This document shows positions 7,250 to 17,600 of a DNA stretch of 37,567 nt, piece by piece. The translations under genes and the position numbers were made by a program. Origin of the DNA: Alloalcanivorax marinus. Lineage in GTDB: Bacteria; Pseudomonadota; Gammaproteobacteria; Pseudomonadales; Alcanivoracaceae. The notes below the pieces were generated by a model. The model saw nothing but the letters and a program-made list of their open reading frames with translations. It ran no database searches and had not been told where the DNA came from. The stretch is from positions 1 to 37,567 of the forward strand of contig NZ_JAEKJB010000003.1 of NCBI RefSeq assembly GCF_016785095.1, read 5' to 3'. Each line of letters starts with the position of its first letter. Position 1 is the first letter of the stretch.

Positions 7250-7792
7250 ATGGCGAAGCGTTGGTACGTCGTACACGCTTATTCCGGCTTTGAAAAGCAC
7301 GTCAAGCGGGCCCTGGAAGAGCGCGTCAAGCTGCGCTCCATGGAAGAACTGTTTGGCGAGATTCTCGTGCCCACCGAGGAAGTGGTGGAGATGCGAGGTG
7401 GTCAGAAGCGGAAGTCCGAGCGCAAATTCTTCCCCGGCTACGTGCTGGTGGAAATGGAAATGTGCGACGACTCCTGGCACCTGGTCAAGGAAACGCCCAA
7501 GGTGATGGGCTTTATTGGCGAAGATCCGAAAAACCCGGGTCGGGTATCGCCGATTACCCAGAAAGAGGCGGATGCCATTCTGCGTCGCATGGACGACGCG
7601 GTGGAGAAGCCGAAGCCGAAGACGCTGTTCGAGGCCGGCGAAGTGGTGCGCGTCACCGACGGCCCGTTCGCGGATTTCAACGGCGTGGTGGAAGAAGTGA
7701 ACTACGAAAAGAGCCGCCTGCAGGTGGCGGTGCTCATTTTCGGTCGCTCCACGCCTGTGGAGCTGGAATTCGGGCAGGTTGAAAAGACCTGA
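7250..7792 (+). CDS. nusG: Transcription termination/antitermination factor NusG
   Basis: NusG binds RNA polymerase through its N-terminal domain and links it to Rho or to ribosomal protein S10 through its C-terminal KOW domain. The sequence shows the NGN domain from residue 4 ([18 protein letters not shown]), including [10 protein letters not shown], and a KOW motif near residue 130 ([21 protein letters not shown]). At 180 residues it is the ordinary short form without inserts. Located 9 bp after secE. Confidence 0.98.
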   Translation: MAKRWYVVHAYSGFEKHVKRALEERVKLRSMEELFGEILVPTEEVVEMRGGQKRKSERKFFPGYVLVEMEMCDDSWHLVKETPKVMGFIGEDPKNPGRVSPITQKEADAILRRMDDAVEKPKPKTLFEAGEVVRVTDGPFADFNGVVEEVNYEKSRLQVAVLIFGRSTPVELEFGQVEKT

Positions 7793-7801
7793 TCCCACGG
7801 T

Positions 7802-7827
7802 GCCTCGCCGGTTCAGTCGGGCGGGGC
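7802..7827 (+). promoter_or_regulatory. Hairpin in the nusG-rplK gap
   Basis: GCCTCGCC (7802-7809) pairs with GGCGGGGC (7820-7827) with one T-G pair and a 10-nt loop, in the 93-bp gap before rplK. No T-run follows. In E. coli L1 represses this operon by binding just ahead of rplK. Whether this hairpin takes part is inference. I found no clear promoter in the gap. Confidence 0.35.
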
Positions 7828-7885
7828 AAACGACCCACCTCAGGGGAGCCCGTAAAACGGCGTTCGAACCCAAGGAGTCTTAATC

Positions 7886-8314
7886 ATGGCCAAGAAAGTC
7901 GAAGCCTACATCAAGCTGCAAGTGGCAGCGGGTCAGGCTAACCCTTCACCGCCGGTCGGCCCCGCTCTGGGCCAGCACGGCGTGAACATCATGGAGTTCT
8001 GTAAAGCGTTCAACGCCCAGACCCAGCAGCTCGATCAGGGCGCGCCGGTGCCGGTGGTGATCACGGTTTACAGCGACCGCTCCTTCACCTTCACCATGAA
8101 GACGCCGCCGGCGGCCTACCTGCTGAAGAAAGCAGCGGGCATCAAGAGCGGTTCCGGTGAGCCGAACACCAAGAAGGTGGGCAAGGTGAACCGCGCGCAG
8201 CTCGAAGAGATCGCCAAGGCGAAAGAGCCGGATCTCACCGCTGCCGATATGGACGCCGCCGTGCGTACCATCGCGGGCTCCGCCCGTTCCATGGGTCTGG
8301 ACGTGGAGGACTAA
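7886..8314 (+). CDS. rplK: 50S ribosomal protein L11
   Basis: L11 binds the GTPase-associated region of 23S rRNA and is needed for RelA activation on stalled ribosomes. The 142 residues begin [22 protein letters not shown] with the conserved N-terminal proline-rich segment. The C-terminal RNA-binding domain contains [12 protein letters not shown] and GSARSMGL. Length is standard. AAGGAG lies upstream of the ATG. It is followed 3 bp later by rplA, the conserved L11-L1 pair. Confidence 0.98.
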   Translation: MAKKVEAYIKLQVAAGQANPSPPVGPALGQHGVNIMEFCKAFNAQTQQLDQGAPVPVVITVYSDRSFTFTMKTPPAAYLLKKAAGIKSGSGEPNTKKVGKVNRAQLEEIAKAKEPDLTAADMDAAVRTIAGSARSMGLDVED

Positions 8315-8317
8315 CCA

Positions 8318-9013
8318 ATGGCCAAGCTGTCCAAGCGCGCCCGCGCCATCCGTGAAAAAGTGGAATCGGGCAAGTTCTATCAAGTAGAAGACGCCGTGGC
8401 TCTGCTCAACGAGCTGTCCGCGGTGAAGTTCAAGGAATCCATCGACGTTTCCGTGAACCTGGGTGTTGACCCGCGTAAATCCGACCAGAACGTGCGTGGC
8501 GCTTCCGTGCTGCCCCACGGCACCGGCAAGACCGTTCGCGTCGCCGTGTTCGCCCAGGGCGCCAAGGCCGAGGAAGCCAAGGAAGCCGGCGCCGACGTGG
8601 TGGGTTTCGATGACCTGGCCGAGCAGGTTCAGGGCGGCGAGATCAACTTCGACGTGGTGATCGCTTCTCCGGACGCCATGCGCGTCGTGGGTAAGCTGGG
8701 CACCATCCTCGGCCCCCGTGGTCTGATGCCGAACCCGAAAGTCGGCACCGTGACCCCGGACGTGGCTCAGGCGGTGAAGAACGCCAAGGGCGGTCAGGTG
8801 CGTTACCGCACCGACAAAGGCGGCATCATCCACTGCACGGTGGGTCAGGTCGGCTTTGACGCCAACGCCATCAAGGAAAACGTGGAAGCGCTGATCGCCG
8901 ATCTCAAGAAGGCGAAGCCGGCTTCCGCGAAGGGCGCGTACTTCAAGAAGGTAACGCTGTCCAGCACCATGGGTCCGGGTCTGTCCATCGATCCCGCTTC
9001 CCTGGCTATGTAA
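8318..9013 (+). CDS. rplA: 50S ribosomal protein L1
   Basis: L1 forms the mobile stalk that handles deacylated tRNA in the E site. In E. coli it also represses its own operon by binding the rplK leader. The 231 residues match the family length. The two-domain signature is visible: [26 protein letters not shown] in the centre and GPGLSID at the C-terminus. It lies 3 bp after rplK, consistent with coupling. Confidence 0.98.
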   Translation: MAKLSKRARAIREKVESGKFYQVEDAVALLNELSAVKFKESIDVSVNLGVDPRKSDQNVRGASVLPHGTGKTVRVAVFAQGAKAEEAKEAGADVVGFDDLAEQVQGGEINFDVVIASPDAMRVVGKLGTILGPRGLMPNPKVGTVTPDVAQAVKNAKGGQVRYRTDKGGIIHCTVGQVGFDANAIKENVEALIADLKKAKPASAKGAYFKKVTLSSTMGPGLSIDPASLAM

Positions 9014-9326
9014 GAAATCCGGGGGCGGCCTGGTGCCGGTCCCAAAGGGCTTTGATCCCGACGGCGATGCCTGCTTCGCGGGCCAACCGCCGGGGCGTCA
9101 AAGACCGCAGGTCCGAGGGTGTGAATGGAGTCCGGCTTCATGAGCCGAGTTTCCACCCGAGGTTAAGGGGTAACCGCCTGCGCAGGCGCGGTAGTTGCAA
9201 ATCCTGTGTCAAAGCAGGGGCTGGCTTCCGCGATAACGGACCGGGTGACCGGTCCTGGCAACCGCTGGGCCCATCAGTCAGGCAGTCGACGGGTCCGGTT
9301 AAGTTTGTGAATCCAGGAGGTAAATC
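9014..9326 (+). promoter_or_regulatory. Long structured leader ahead of rplJ (putative L10 autoregulatory leader)
   Basis: This 313-bp gap has no convincing gene. It contains CGGCT/AGCCG (9133-9147), the palindrome GCCTGCGCAGGC (9176-9187) and a perfect 7-bp stem GGACCGG/CCGGTCC with a GTGA (GNRA-class) loop (9238-9255). The gap ends with the rplJ Shine-Dalgarno CCAGGAGG (9313-9320). In E. coli and relatives the L10-L12 complex represses translation by binding a structured leader here, so that role is inferred from position and structure. No good sigma-70 promoter was found. Confidence 0.6.
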
Positions 9327-9860
9327 GTGCCTTTGAATCTGGAGGACAAACGGGCGATTGTGGTTTCGGTGAATGCTGCGGCTACCGAAGCGCTGTCCGC
9401 CGTGGTTGCCGACTATCGGGGACTTTCCGTGTCAGAGATGACCGCTCTGCGCGTGAAGGCTCGTGAAACCGGCGTGTACCTGAAAGTAGTACGGAACACG
9501 CTGGCCAAGCGCGCCGTTGAAGGCACTGAATACGAGTGCCTCAGCGACTCGCTGGTCGGCCCCACGATCCTGGCGTTTTCCCAGGCAGATCCGGGCGCAG
9601 CCGCCCGGCTGATCAAGGATTTCGCCAAGGACCACGACGCGCTCGAAGTTAAAGCACTGGCCGTAGGCGGTGTGGCGTACGAAGCCAAGGACATCGATGT
9701 CCTGGCCAAGCTGCCCACCCGTGAAGAAGCCCTTGCTCAGCTTATGTCCGTCATGCAGGCCCCGGTGGCCAAGTTTGTCCGTACCCTCAACGAGGTGCCC
9801 GGCAAGTTTGTGCGTACCGTCGCCGCGGTGAAGGACAAGAAACAGCAGGAAGCTGCCTGA
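9327..9860 (+). CDS. rplJ: 50S ribosomal protein L10
   Basis: L10 is the base of the ribosomal stalk, binding 23S rRNA and carrying L7/L12 dimers on its C-terminal helix. The 177 residues include the N-terminal RNA-binding domain ([19 protein letters not shown], near residue 28) and a C-terminal helix rich in Ala, Val and Lys for L12 binding. Start GTG 9327 follows a strong AGGAGG by 6 nt. The long leader upstream implies control separate from rplKA. Confidence 0.97.
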   Translation: MPLNLEDKRAIVVSVNAAATEALSAVVADYRGLSVSEMTALRVKARETGVYLKVVRNTLAKRAVEGTEYECLSDSLVGPTILAFSQADPGAAARLIKDFAKDHDALEVKALAVGGVAYEAKDIDVLAKLPTREEALAQLMSVMQAPVAKFVRTLNEVPGKFVRTVAAVKDKKQQEAA

Positions 9861-9931
9861 TCCAGCGATCTGCAGCGTAACTACCCGATTCCACTCGGGA
9901 TCGCCCGTACGGTGATTTTAGGAGATTGAAA

Positions 9932-10312
9932 ATGGCCGTTTCCAAAGAAGATATCCTCAGCGCAATCGCTGACATGAGCGTTATGGACCTCGTTGAACTG
10001 ATCGAGGCCATGGAAGAGAAGTTCGGTGTAACCGCCGCTGCCGCCGTTGCAGCCGCTCCCGCGGCCGCTGGTGGCGACGCTGGTGGTGCCGCTGAAGAAC
10101 AGACCGAATTCGACGTGGTTCTGACCGGTTTCGGCGACAAGAAAGTCGGCGTGATCAAGGCAGTCCGCGAAGTAACCGGTCTGGGTCTGAAAGAAGCGAA
10201 AGAACTGGTCGAGGGCGCACCCGCTCCGGTCAAGGAAGGCGCTTCCAAGGACGAAGCCGAAGAGATCAAGAAAAAGATCGAAGAGGCTGGCGGTACCGCC
10301 GAGCTCAAGTAA
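9932..10312 (+). CDS. rplL: 50S ribosomal protein L7/L12
   Basis: L7/L12 forms the flexible stalk that recruits translational GTPases and is present in several copies per ribosome. The 126-residue protein shows the N-terminal dimerisation domain (about 1-35), an Ala/Gly hinge (about 36-57) and the C-terminal factor-binding domain ([22 protein letters not shown] onward). ATG 9932 has AGGAG 7 nt upstream; the in-frame TTG two codons earlier is less likely. Located 71 bp after rplJ and followed by the attenuator region before rpoB. Confidence 0.97.
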   Translation: MAVSKEDILSAIADMSVMDLVELIEAMEEKFGVTAAAAVAAAPAAAGGDAGGAAEEQTEFDVVLTGFGDKKVGVIKAVREVTGLGLKEAKELVEGAPAPVKEGASKDEAEEIKKKIEEAGGTAELK

Positions 10313-10327
10313 GCGCGAGAGCGCAAT

Positions 10328-10353
10328 GTCTTTCCACATTCCGGCGGAAAGAC
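10328..10353 (+). other. First of three hairpins in the rplL-rpoB gap
   Basis: GTCTTTCC (10328-10335) pairs perfectly with GGAAAGAC (10346-10353) around a 10-nt loop. It resembles the processing hairpins that follow rplL in E. coli, where RNase III cleaves. That role here is inference. Confidence 0.5.
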
Positions 10354-10356
10354 ACC

Positions 10357-10386
10357 GGCTGGCAGCTTAAGGGCTGCCAGCCTTTT
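10357..10386 (+). terminator. Attenuator between rplL and rpoB
   Basis: A perfect 10-bp stem GGCTGGCAGC (10357-10366) / GCTGCCAGCC (10373-10382) is followed by TTTT (10383-10386). The short T-run suggests partial termination. That would lower rpoBC expression relative to L7/L12, as the known E. coli attenuator does at the same place. Confidence 0.75.
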
Positions 10387-10393
10387 GTCGTTT

Positions 10394-10415
10394 CTGCATG
10401 AAGGGTTTCATGCAG
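10394..10415 (+). other. Third hairpin in the rplL-rpoB gap
   Basis: CTGCATGAA (10394-10402) pairs perfectly with TTCATGCAG (10407-10415) around GGGT, ending 43 bp before the rpoB start. No T-run follows, so a processing or translational role is more likely than termination. Confidence 0.5.
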
Positions 10416-10458
10416 GAATATCACCCAGGGGTGATAGGTCAACAGCCGAGGAACGCAG

Positions 10459-13400
10459 ATGGCATACTCATTCACTGAGAAAAAGCGGATCCGCAAAGAT
10501 TTCGGCAAGCTTCCTAAGGTCATGGAGGTTCCGTACCTTCTGGCCATACAGCTCGATTCTTACCGCAAGTTCTTGCAACACGACAAGAGCGCCGAGGAGC
10601 GCTTGGACGCGGGCCTGGAAGCAGCCTTCCGGTCAGTGTTCCCGATTTCCAGCTACTCCGGGAACGCGGCCCTCGAGTATGCCGGCTATGAGTTCGGCAA
10701 ACCGGTTTTTGATGTCAAAGAGTGCATCATTCGTGGCACCACCTACGCCGCGCCGCTGCGCGTGCGTATTCGTCTGGTGATCTACGACAAGGAATCCAAC
10801 GGCGCGATCAAGGATATCCGCGAACAGCAGGTCTATATGGGCGAGATTCCGCTCATGACCGAAAACGGCACCTTCGTGATCAACGGTACCGAGCGGGTGA
10901 TCGTGTCACAGCTGCACCGTTCCCCGGGCGTGTTCTTCGATCACGACAAGGGCAAGACCCACTCCTCGGGCAAGCTGCTGTATTCCGCGCGGGTGATCCC
11001 CTACCGTGGTTCCTGGCTCGACTTCGAGTTCGATCCCAAGGACCTGGTATACGTGCGCATCGACCGTCGCCGCAAACTGCCGGCGACCATTCTGCTGCGT
11101 GCCCTGGGCTATACCTCGGACGAGATCCTCGACACTTTCTTCGACACCAACGAAATCCTTTTCGAGAACGGTGTCTACCGCATGCGGCTGGTGCCGGAGC
11201 GTCTGCGTGGTGAAACCGCGACCTTCGATATCCTCGCCGGCGAGGAAGTGGTGGTGGAGCGTGGTCGCCGCGTCACCGCGCGTCACATCCGTCAGCTCGA
11301 AAAAGCCAATATCGAATACCTGGAAATTCCCGCCGAATACCTGCATGGCCGTTACCTGGCCAAGTCGATCATCGACCAGGAAACCGGCGAGGTTCTGGTG
11401 GAGTGCAATACTGAACTGAGCGCCGACAGCCTCGAGAAAATCGAGAACGCCGGTATCGCCACGTTCGAGACGCTCTACACCAACGACCTGGACCATGGGC
11501 CGTTCATGGCCGACACCCTGCGTGCCGATCCCACCCGTAGCCCCCTTGAGGCGCTGGTGGAAATCTACCGCATGATGCGTCCCGGCGAGCCGCCCACCAA
11601 GGAAGCGGCGGAGAACCTGTTCCGCAACCTGTTCTTCACCGACGAGCGCTACGACCTGTCCGGCGTGGGTCGCATGAAGTTCAACCGCCGTCTCGGCCGT
11701 GACGACGTCACCGGCCCGGGCATCATCTATGACGGTCGTTACTTCAGCGCCCGTACCGACGATGAAGGCAAGCAGTACTTCGAGCAGATGGGCACCGATC
11801 AGTCCGACATCATCGATGTGCTCAAGACTCTGGTGGACATCCGCAACGGCAACGGCGTGGTCGATGACATCGATCACCTGGGTAACCGTCGTATCCGTTC
11901 CGTGGGCGAAATGGCGGAGAACCAGTTCCGCGTTGGTCTGGTTCGGGTGGAGCGCGCCGTCAAGGAGCGTCTGAGCCTGGCCGAGTCCGAAGGCCTGATG
12001 CCGCAGGATCTGATCAACGCCAAGCCGGTGGCCGCCGCGGTGAAGGAGTTCTTCGGCTCCTCCCAGTTGTCCCAGTTCATGGATCAGAACAACCCGCTGT
12101 CCGAGATCACCCACAAACGCCGGGTGTCCGCCTTGGGCCCGGGCGGTCTGACCCGTGAGCGTGCCGGCTTCGAAGTGCGCGACGTGCACCCGACCCACTA
12201 CGGTCGCGTGTGTCCCATCGAGACGCCGGAAGGGCCGAACATCGGCCTGATCAACTCCCTGGCCAGCTACGCGCGCACCAATGAGTACGGCTTCCTGGAG
12301 TCGCCGTACCGCAAGGTGATCGACGGTAAGGTCAGCGATGAGATCGAGTACCTGTCCGCCATCGAGGAAGCGGAGTGCGTGATCGCGCAGGTCGACGCCA
12401 AGATGAACGACGACGGCAGTTTCGTTGAAGACTTCGTTACCGTGCGTCACCGCTACGAGTTCACCGTCATGGAGCGGGACACCATTACCCATATGGATGT
12501 CTCCCCGCGCCAGGTGGTGTCCGTGGCCGCGTCCCTGATTCCGTTCCTGGAGCACGATGACGCGAACCGCGCCTTGATGGGCTCCAACATGCAGCGTCAG
12601 GCGGTGCCGACCCTGCGTGCCGAGAAGCCCCTGGTGGGTACCGGCATGGAGCGTCACGTGGCCCGGGATTCCGGCGTCTGCGTGGTGGCCCAGCGTGGCG
12701 GTATCGTCGACAAGGTGGACGCTTCCCGGATCATCGTCAAAGTGAACGACGACGAGGTGGTCGAGGGTGAAGCGGGTGTGGATATCTACAACCTCACCAA
12801 GTACACCCGCTCCAACCAGAACACCTGCATCAACCAGCGTCCGCTGGTGAAAGTGGGTGATCGGGTAGCGGCCCGCGACATCATGGCCGACGGTCCGTCC
12901 GTGGACATGGGCGAGCTGGCCCTGGGCCAGAACATGCGCGTCGCGTTCATGCCCTGGAACGGCTACAACTTCGAGGACTCCATCCTGATCTCCGAGCGGG
13001 TGGTGAAGGAGGATCGTTTCACCTCTATTCACATCCAGGAGCTCACCTGTATCGCCCGTGATACCAAGCTGGGCGCCGAGGAAATCACCGCCGATATCCC
13101 CAACGTGGGCGAAGTGGCGCTCGGCAAGCTTGACGAGTCCGGTATCGTTTACATCGGTGCCGAGGTGGAAGCCGGCGACATTCTGGTCGGCAAGGTGACG
13201 CCCAAGGGCGAAACCCAGCTGACGCCGGAAGAGAAGCTGCTGCGCGCGATCTTCGGTGAGAAGGCCTCCGACGTGAAGGACACCTCCCTGCGGGTTTCCT
13301 CCGGCGTCAAGGGCACCGTCATCGACGTGCAGGTGTTCACTCGCGATGGCGTTGAGAAGGACGAGCGTGCCCGCCAGATCGAACAGGACGCGCTGGACAA

Positions 13401-14601
13401 GTTCCGCAAGGACCTGAAGGACGAGTACCGGATTCTCGAGCAGGACATCAAGGACCGTCTGCGGTCCGTGCTGCTGGGCAAGAAGGTCAACGGCGGCGCC
13501 GGCCTCAAGCGTGGCACCGAGCTGACCGACGCGGTGCTCGACGAGCTGGAAGGTGACAAGTGGTTTGAACTGCGTCCCGCCGATGACGACGTGGCCGAGC
13601 AACTGGAGCGCGCGCACCAGTACCTGGAGCTGCACAAGAAGGAACAGGACGAGCGCTACAAGGACAAGCAGGCCAAGATCTCCGGCGGCGACGATCTGTC
13701 CCACGGCGTGCTCAAGGTGGTCAAGGTCTACCTGGCGATCAAGCGTCGCATTCAGCCCGGTGACAAGATGGCCGGCCGTCACGGTAACAAAGGTGTGATC
13801 TCCGTGATCATGCCCGAGGAAGACATGCCCTACGACGAGAACGGCGTCCCCGTGGACGTGGTCCTCAACCCGCTGGGTGTACCGTCGCGGATGAACGTGG
13901 GGCAGATTCTCGAGACCCACCTGGGCTGGGCCGCCAAGGGCCTGGGCGAGCGCATCGGCGAGATGCTGGATCAGGAGAAAAAAGTCGCGGAAGTGCGCGA
14001 CTTCCTTGACCAGATCTACAACCAGACCGGCGCCGGTGGCACCGATGAGGACTGGAGCCATTTCGAGGACCAGGACATCATCGAGCTGGCTCGCAATCTG
14101 CGTGCCGGCGTGCCCATGGCCACCGCCGTGTTCGATGGTGCCAAGGAGTTCGAGATCAAGGCGCTGCTGGAACTCGCCGGCCAGGACCGCTCCGGTCAGA
14201 TTCAGCTTTGGGATGGCCGTACCGGCGAGCAGTTCGACCGCAAGGTGACCGTCGGCTACATGTACATGCTCAAGCTGAACCACCTGGTCGACGACAAGAT
14301 GCACGCCCGCTCCACCGGCTCCTACAGCCTGGTGACCCAGCAGCCGCTGGGTGGTAAGGCGCAGTTCGGTGGTCAGCGCTTCGGTGAGATGGAAGTGTGG
14401 GCCCTGGAGGCCTACGGCGCGGCGTACACGCTGCAGGAAATGCTCACCGTTAAGTCGGACGATGTGAATGGCCGTACCCGCATTTACAAGAACATCGTCG
14501 ATGGCGACCACCGGATGGATCCGGGTATGCCGGAGTCCTTCAACGTACTGCTGAAGGAAATCCGTTCGCTCGGTATCAACATCGAGCTGGAAAACGACTG
14601 A
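10459..14601 (+). CDS. rpoB: DNA-directed RNA polymerase subunit beta
   Basis: RpoB forms one pincer of core RNA polymerase and most of the rifampicin pocket. The 1380 residues are slightly longer than the E. coli protein and uninterrupted, with no intein. The rifampicin region starts [13 protein letters not shown] near residue 534. D542, H552 and S557 (E. coli 516, 526, 531) are the sensitive-type residues. Also visible are [25 protein letters not shown] contacts ([17 protein letters not shown]), [17 protein letters not shown], and the C-terminal clamp segment [20 protein letters not shown]. Start ATG 10459 has GAGG upstream. It is followed by rpoC after 96 bp. Confidence 0.99.
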   Translation: MAYSFTEKKRIRKDFGKLPKVMEVPYLLAIQLDSYRKFLQHDKSAEERLDAGLEAAFRSVFPISSYSGNAALEYAGYEFGKPVFDVKECIIRGTTYAAPLRVRIRLVIYDKESNGAIKDIREQQVYMGEIPLMTENGTFVINGTERVIVSQLHRSPGVFFDHDKGKTHSSGKLLYSARVIPYRGSWLDFEFDPKDLVYVRIDRRRKLPATILLRALGYTSDEILDTFFDTNEILFENGVYRMRLVPERLRGETATFDILAGEEVVVERGRRVTARHIRQLEKANIEYLEIPAEYLHGRYLAKSIIDQETGEVLVECNTELSADSLEKIENAGIATFETLYTNDLDHGPFMADTLRADPTRSPLEALVEIYRMMRPGEPPTKEAAENLFRNLFFTDERYDLSGVGRMKFNRRLGRDDVTGPGIIYDGRYFSARTDDEGKQYFEQMGTDQSDIIDVLKTLVDIRNGNGVVDDIDHLGNRRIRSVGEMAENQFRVGLVRVERAVKERLSLAESEGLMPQDLINAKPVAAAVKEFFGSSQLSQFMDQNNPLSEITHKRRVSALGPGGLTRERAGFEVRDVHPTHYGRVCPIETPEGPNIGLINSLASYARTNEYGFLESPYRKVIDGKVSDEIEYLSAIEEAECVIAQVDAKMNDDGSFVEDFVTVRHRYEFTVMERDTITHMDVSPRQVVSVAASLIPFLEHDDANRALMGSNMQRQAVPTLRAEKPLVGTGMERHVARDSGVCVVAQRGGIVDKVDASRIIVKVNDDEVVEGEAGVDIYNLTKYTRSNQNTCINQRPLVKVGDRVAARDIMADGPSVDMGELALGQNMRVAFMPWNGYNFEDSILISERVVKEDRFTSIHIQELTCIARDTKLGAEEITADIPNVGEVALGKLDESGIVYIGAEVEAGDILVGKVTPKGETQLTPEEKLLRAIFGEKASDVKDTSLRVSSGVKGTVIDVQVFTRDGVEKDERARQIEQDALDKFRKDLKDEYRILEQDIKDRLRSVLLGKKVNGGAGLKRGTELTDAVLDELEGDKWFELRPADDDVAEQLERAHQYLELHKKEQDERYKDKQAKISGGDDLSHGVLKVVKVYLAIKRRIQPGDKMAGRHGNKGVISVIMPEEDMPYDENGVPVDVVLNPLGVPSRMNVGQILETHLGWAAKGLGERIGEMLDQEKKVAEVRDFLDQIYNQTGAGGTDEDWSHFEDQDIIELARNLRAGVPMATAVFDGAKEFEIKALLELAGQDRSGQIQLWDGRTGEQFDRKVTVGYMYMLKLNHLVDDKMHARSTGSYSLVTQQPLGGKAQFGGQRFGEMEVWALEAYGAAYTLQEMLTVKSDDVNGRTRIYKNIVDGDHRMDPGMPESFNVLLKEIRSLGINIELEND

Positions 14602-14607
14602 GGCGAC

Positions 14608-14638
14608 GGCGCCGCTGCCGCGAGGCGGAAGTGGCGCC
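14608..14638 (+). other. Structured hairpin between rpoB and rpoC
   Basis: GGCGCCGCT (14608-14616) pairs with AGTGGCGCC (14630-14638) with one G-T pair, enclosing a smaller GC-rich helix. No T-run follows. It lies in the 96-bp intercistronic gap and may affect mRNA processing or rpoC translation. Confidence 0.5.
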
Positions 14639-14697
14639 ACGCCTGACCCGGGTTTAGGAAAGAATCGCGAGCGAAAGCTCCATACGGAGGACTGGCC

Positions 14698-17600
14698 TTG
14701 AAAGACTTGCTGAATCTGCTCAAAAGTCAGGGACAAGTCACGGAGTTCGACAAGCTTAAGATCGGTCTGGCACCGCCGGATCTGATCCGTTCCTGGTCTT
14801 TTGGCGAAGTGAAAAAGCCGGAGACCATCAATTACCGCACCTTCAAGCCGGAGCGTGATGGCCTGTTCTGCGCGCGCATTTTTGGTCCGATCAAGGACTA
14901 TGAGTGCCTGTGCGGCAAGTACAAGCGCCTCAAGCACCGGGGTGTGATCTGCGAGAAGTGTGGCGTTGAGGTCACTCTCTCCAAGGTCCGCCGTGAGCGC
15001 ATGGGCCATATCGAGCTGGCAAGCCCGGTGGCGCACATCTGGTTCCTGAAGTCGCTGCCGTCCCGCATCGGCCTGATGCTGGATATGACCCTGCGCGACA
15101 TCGAGCGGGTGCTGTACTTCGAATCCTTCGTGGTCACCGAGCCCGGTATGACCACTCTGGAGCGTGGTCAGCTGCTCACCGATGAGGAGTATTTCGACGC
15201 GCTGGAGCAGTTCGGCGACGAGTTCGAAGCCAAGATGGGCGCGGAAGCGGTTCAACAACTGCTCACCGAGCTGGATCTGCAGGACGAGATCAACACCCTG
15301 CGCGAGGAAATCGAGGCCACCAACTCGGACACCAAGCTCAAGAAGCTGTCCAAGCGGCTCAAGCTGATGGAAGCGTTCCACGCCTCCGGCAACGAGCCCG
15401 AATGGATGATCATGACGGTGCTGCCGGTGCTGCCGCCGGATCTGCGTCCGCTGGTGCCCCTGGACGGCGGTCGTTTCGCGACCTCCGACCTGAACGATCT
15501 GTATCGCCGGGTGATCAACCGTAACAACCGCCTCAAGCGGCTGCTCGACCTGAACGCCCCGGACATCATCGTGCGCAACGAGAAGCGCATGCTGCAGGAG
15601 TCCGTGGACGCGCTGCTGGATAACGGCCGTCGCGGCCGGGCCATCACCGGCTCCAACAAGCGCCCGCTGAAATCCCTGGCCGACATGATCAAGGGCAAAC
15701 AGGGGCGTTTCCGTCAGAACCTGCTGGGTAAGCGGGTGGACTACTCCGGTCGTTCCGTGATCGTGGTGGGCCCGACCCTCAAGCTGCATGAGTGCGGCCT
15801 GCCCAAGAAGATGGCTCTGGAGCTGTTCAAGCCGTTCATCTTCGCCAAGCTGGAAGCCCGTGGTCTGGCCACCACCATCAAGGCCGCCAAGAAGATGGTC
15901 GAGCGCGAAACCGCCGAGGTGTGGGATATCCTCGCCGAGGTGATTCGCGAACACCCGGTGATGCTGAACCGGGCGCCGACCCTTCACCGTCTGGGCATCC
16001 AGGCGTTCGAGCCGGTGCTGATCGAGGGCAAGGCGATCCAGCTTCACCCGCTGGTGTGCGCCGCCTTCAACGCGGACTTCGATGGTGACCAGATGGCGGT
16101 GCACGTGCCGCTGACCCTGGAGGCTCAGCTGGAAGCCCGGGCGCTGATGATGTCCACCAACAACATCCTGTCCCCGGCCAACGGTGAACCGATCATCGTG
16201 CCGACCCAGGACGTGGTGCTGGGTCTGTACTACATCAGCCGTGAACGGATCAACGCCAAGGGCGAAGGCCGGGTGTTCTCCGACACCCAGGAAGTGATGC
16301 GCGCCCTGGGCACCAAGGAAGTGGATCTGCACGCCCGTATCAAGGTGCGCATCCACGAAGTGGTGCGTGACCAGGAAGGCCGGGTCGAAGAGAACGATCG
16401 TTTGGTGGAGACCACCGTCGGTCGCTGCAAGCTGTGGGACATCGTGCCTGACGGCATCGGCTTCGATCAGGTCAACCGCAACATGACCAAGAAGGCGATC
16501 TCCGGTCTGCTGAATACCTGCTACCGGATTCTGGGCACCAAGGAAACCTGCATCTTCGCCGACCAGATCATGTACATGGGCTTCCGCGAAGCCACCCTGT
16601 CCGGCTCCTCCATCGGTGTCGAGGACATGGTGATCCCGGACGCCAAGGTGAAGATGATCGCCGCCGCCGAGGAAGAAGTGCGCGAGATCGAGGAGCAGTT
16701 CGCTTCCGGTCTGGTGACCCGCGGTGAGCGCTACAACAAGGTGATCGACATCTGGGCGCGCACCAACGACCAGATCGCCAAGGCGATGATGGAAAACCTG
16801 AACAAGGAAGTCGTCGTCAACCGTGATGGCGAGGACGAGCTGCAGGATTCCTTCAACTCGATCTACATGATGGCGGACTCCGGCGCCCGGGGCTCCCCGG
16901 CGCAGATTCGTCAGCTGGCCGGCATGCGTGGCCTGATGGCCAAGCCGGATGGCTCCATTATCGAGACGCCGATCACCAGCAACTTCCGTGAAGGGCTGAA
17001 CGTACTCCAGTACTTCATCTCCACCCACGGTGCCCGGAAAGGTCTGGCGGATACCGCGTTGAAGACCGCGAACTCCGGTTACCTGACCCGCCGTCTGGTG
17101 GACGTGGCCCAGGACCTGGTGATCACCGAGATCGACTGTGGCACCGAGCAGGGCCTGCTGATGACGCCGCTGATCGAAGGCGGTGACGTGGTCGAGCCCC
17201 TGCGCGAGCGGGTGCTGGGCCGGGTCGTGGTGCGCGACGTGATGAACCCGCTCAACGCCGATGAAGTGGCGGTGGAAGCCGGCACTCTGCTGGATGAAGT
17301 GTGGGTGGATCGCCTCGAAACCATGGGCGTGGACGAAGTCATCGTGCGCTCGCCGATCACCTGTGAAACCCGCTGGGGCGTGTGCTCCAAGTGCTACGGT
17401 CGCGACCTGGCACGGGGCCATCGGGTGAACGTGGGCGAGGCGGTTGGTGTTATCGCTGCCCAGTCCATCGGTGAGCCGGGCACCCAGCTGACCATGCGGA
17501 CCTTCCACATCGGGGGCGCGGCGAGCCGGGCTTCCGCGGTGTCCAGCATTCAGATCAAGCACGGCGGCAAGGTGCGCTTCCACAACGCCAAGCACGTTCA

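Noticed and set aside
9052..9336. 94-codon plus-strand frame in the rplA-rplJ gap
   Set aside because: It lacks a ribosome-binding site, is Arg/Gly/Pro-rich and runs past the rplJ start. Structured leader is the better explanation.
12055..12150. Possible rifampicin-resistance change in rpoB
   Set aside because: The cluster region reads as the sensitive consensus, including the Asp, His and Ser at E. coli positions 516, 526 and 531.
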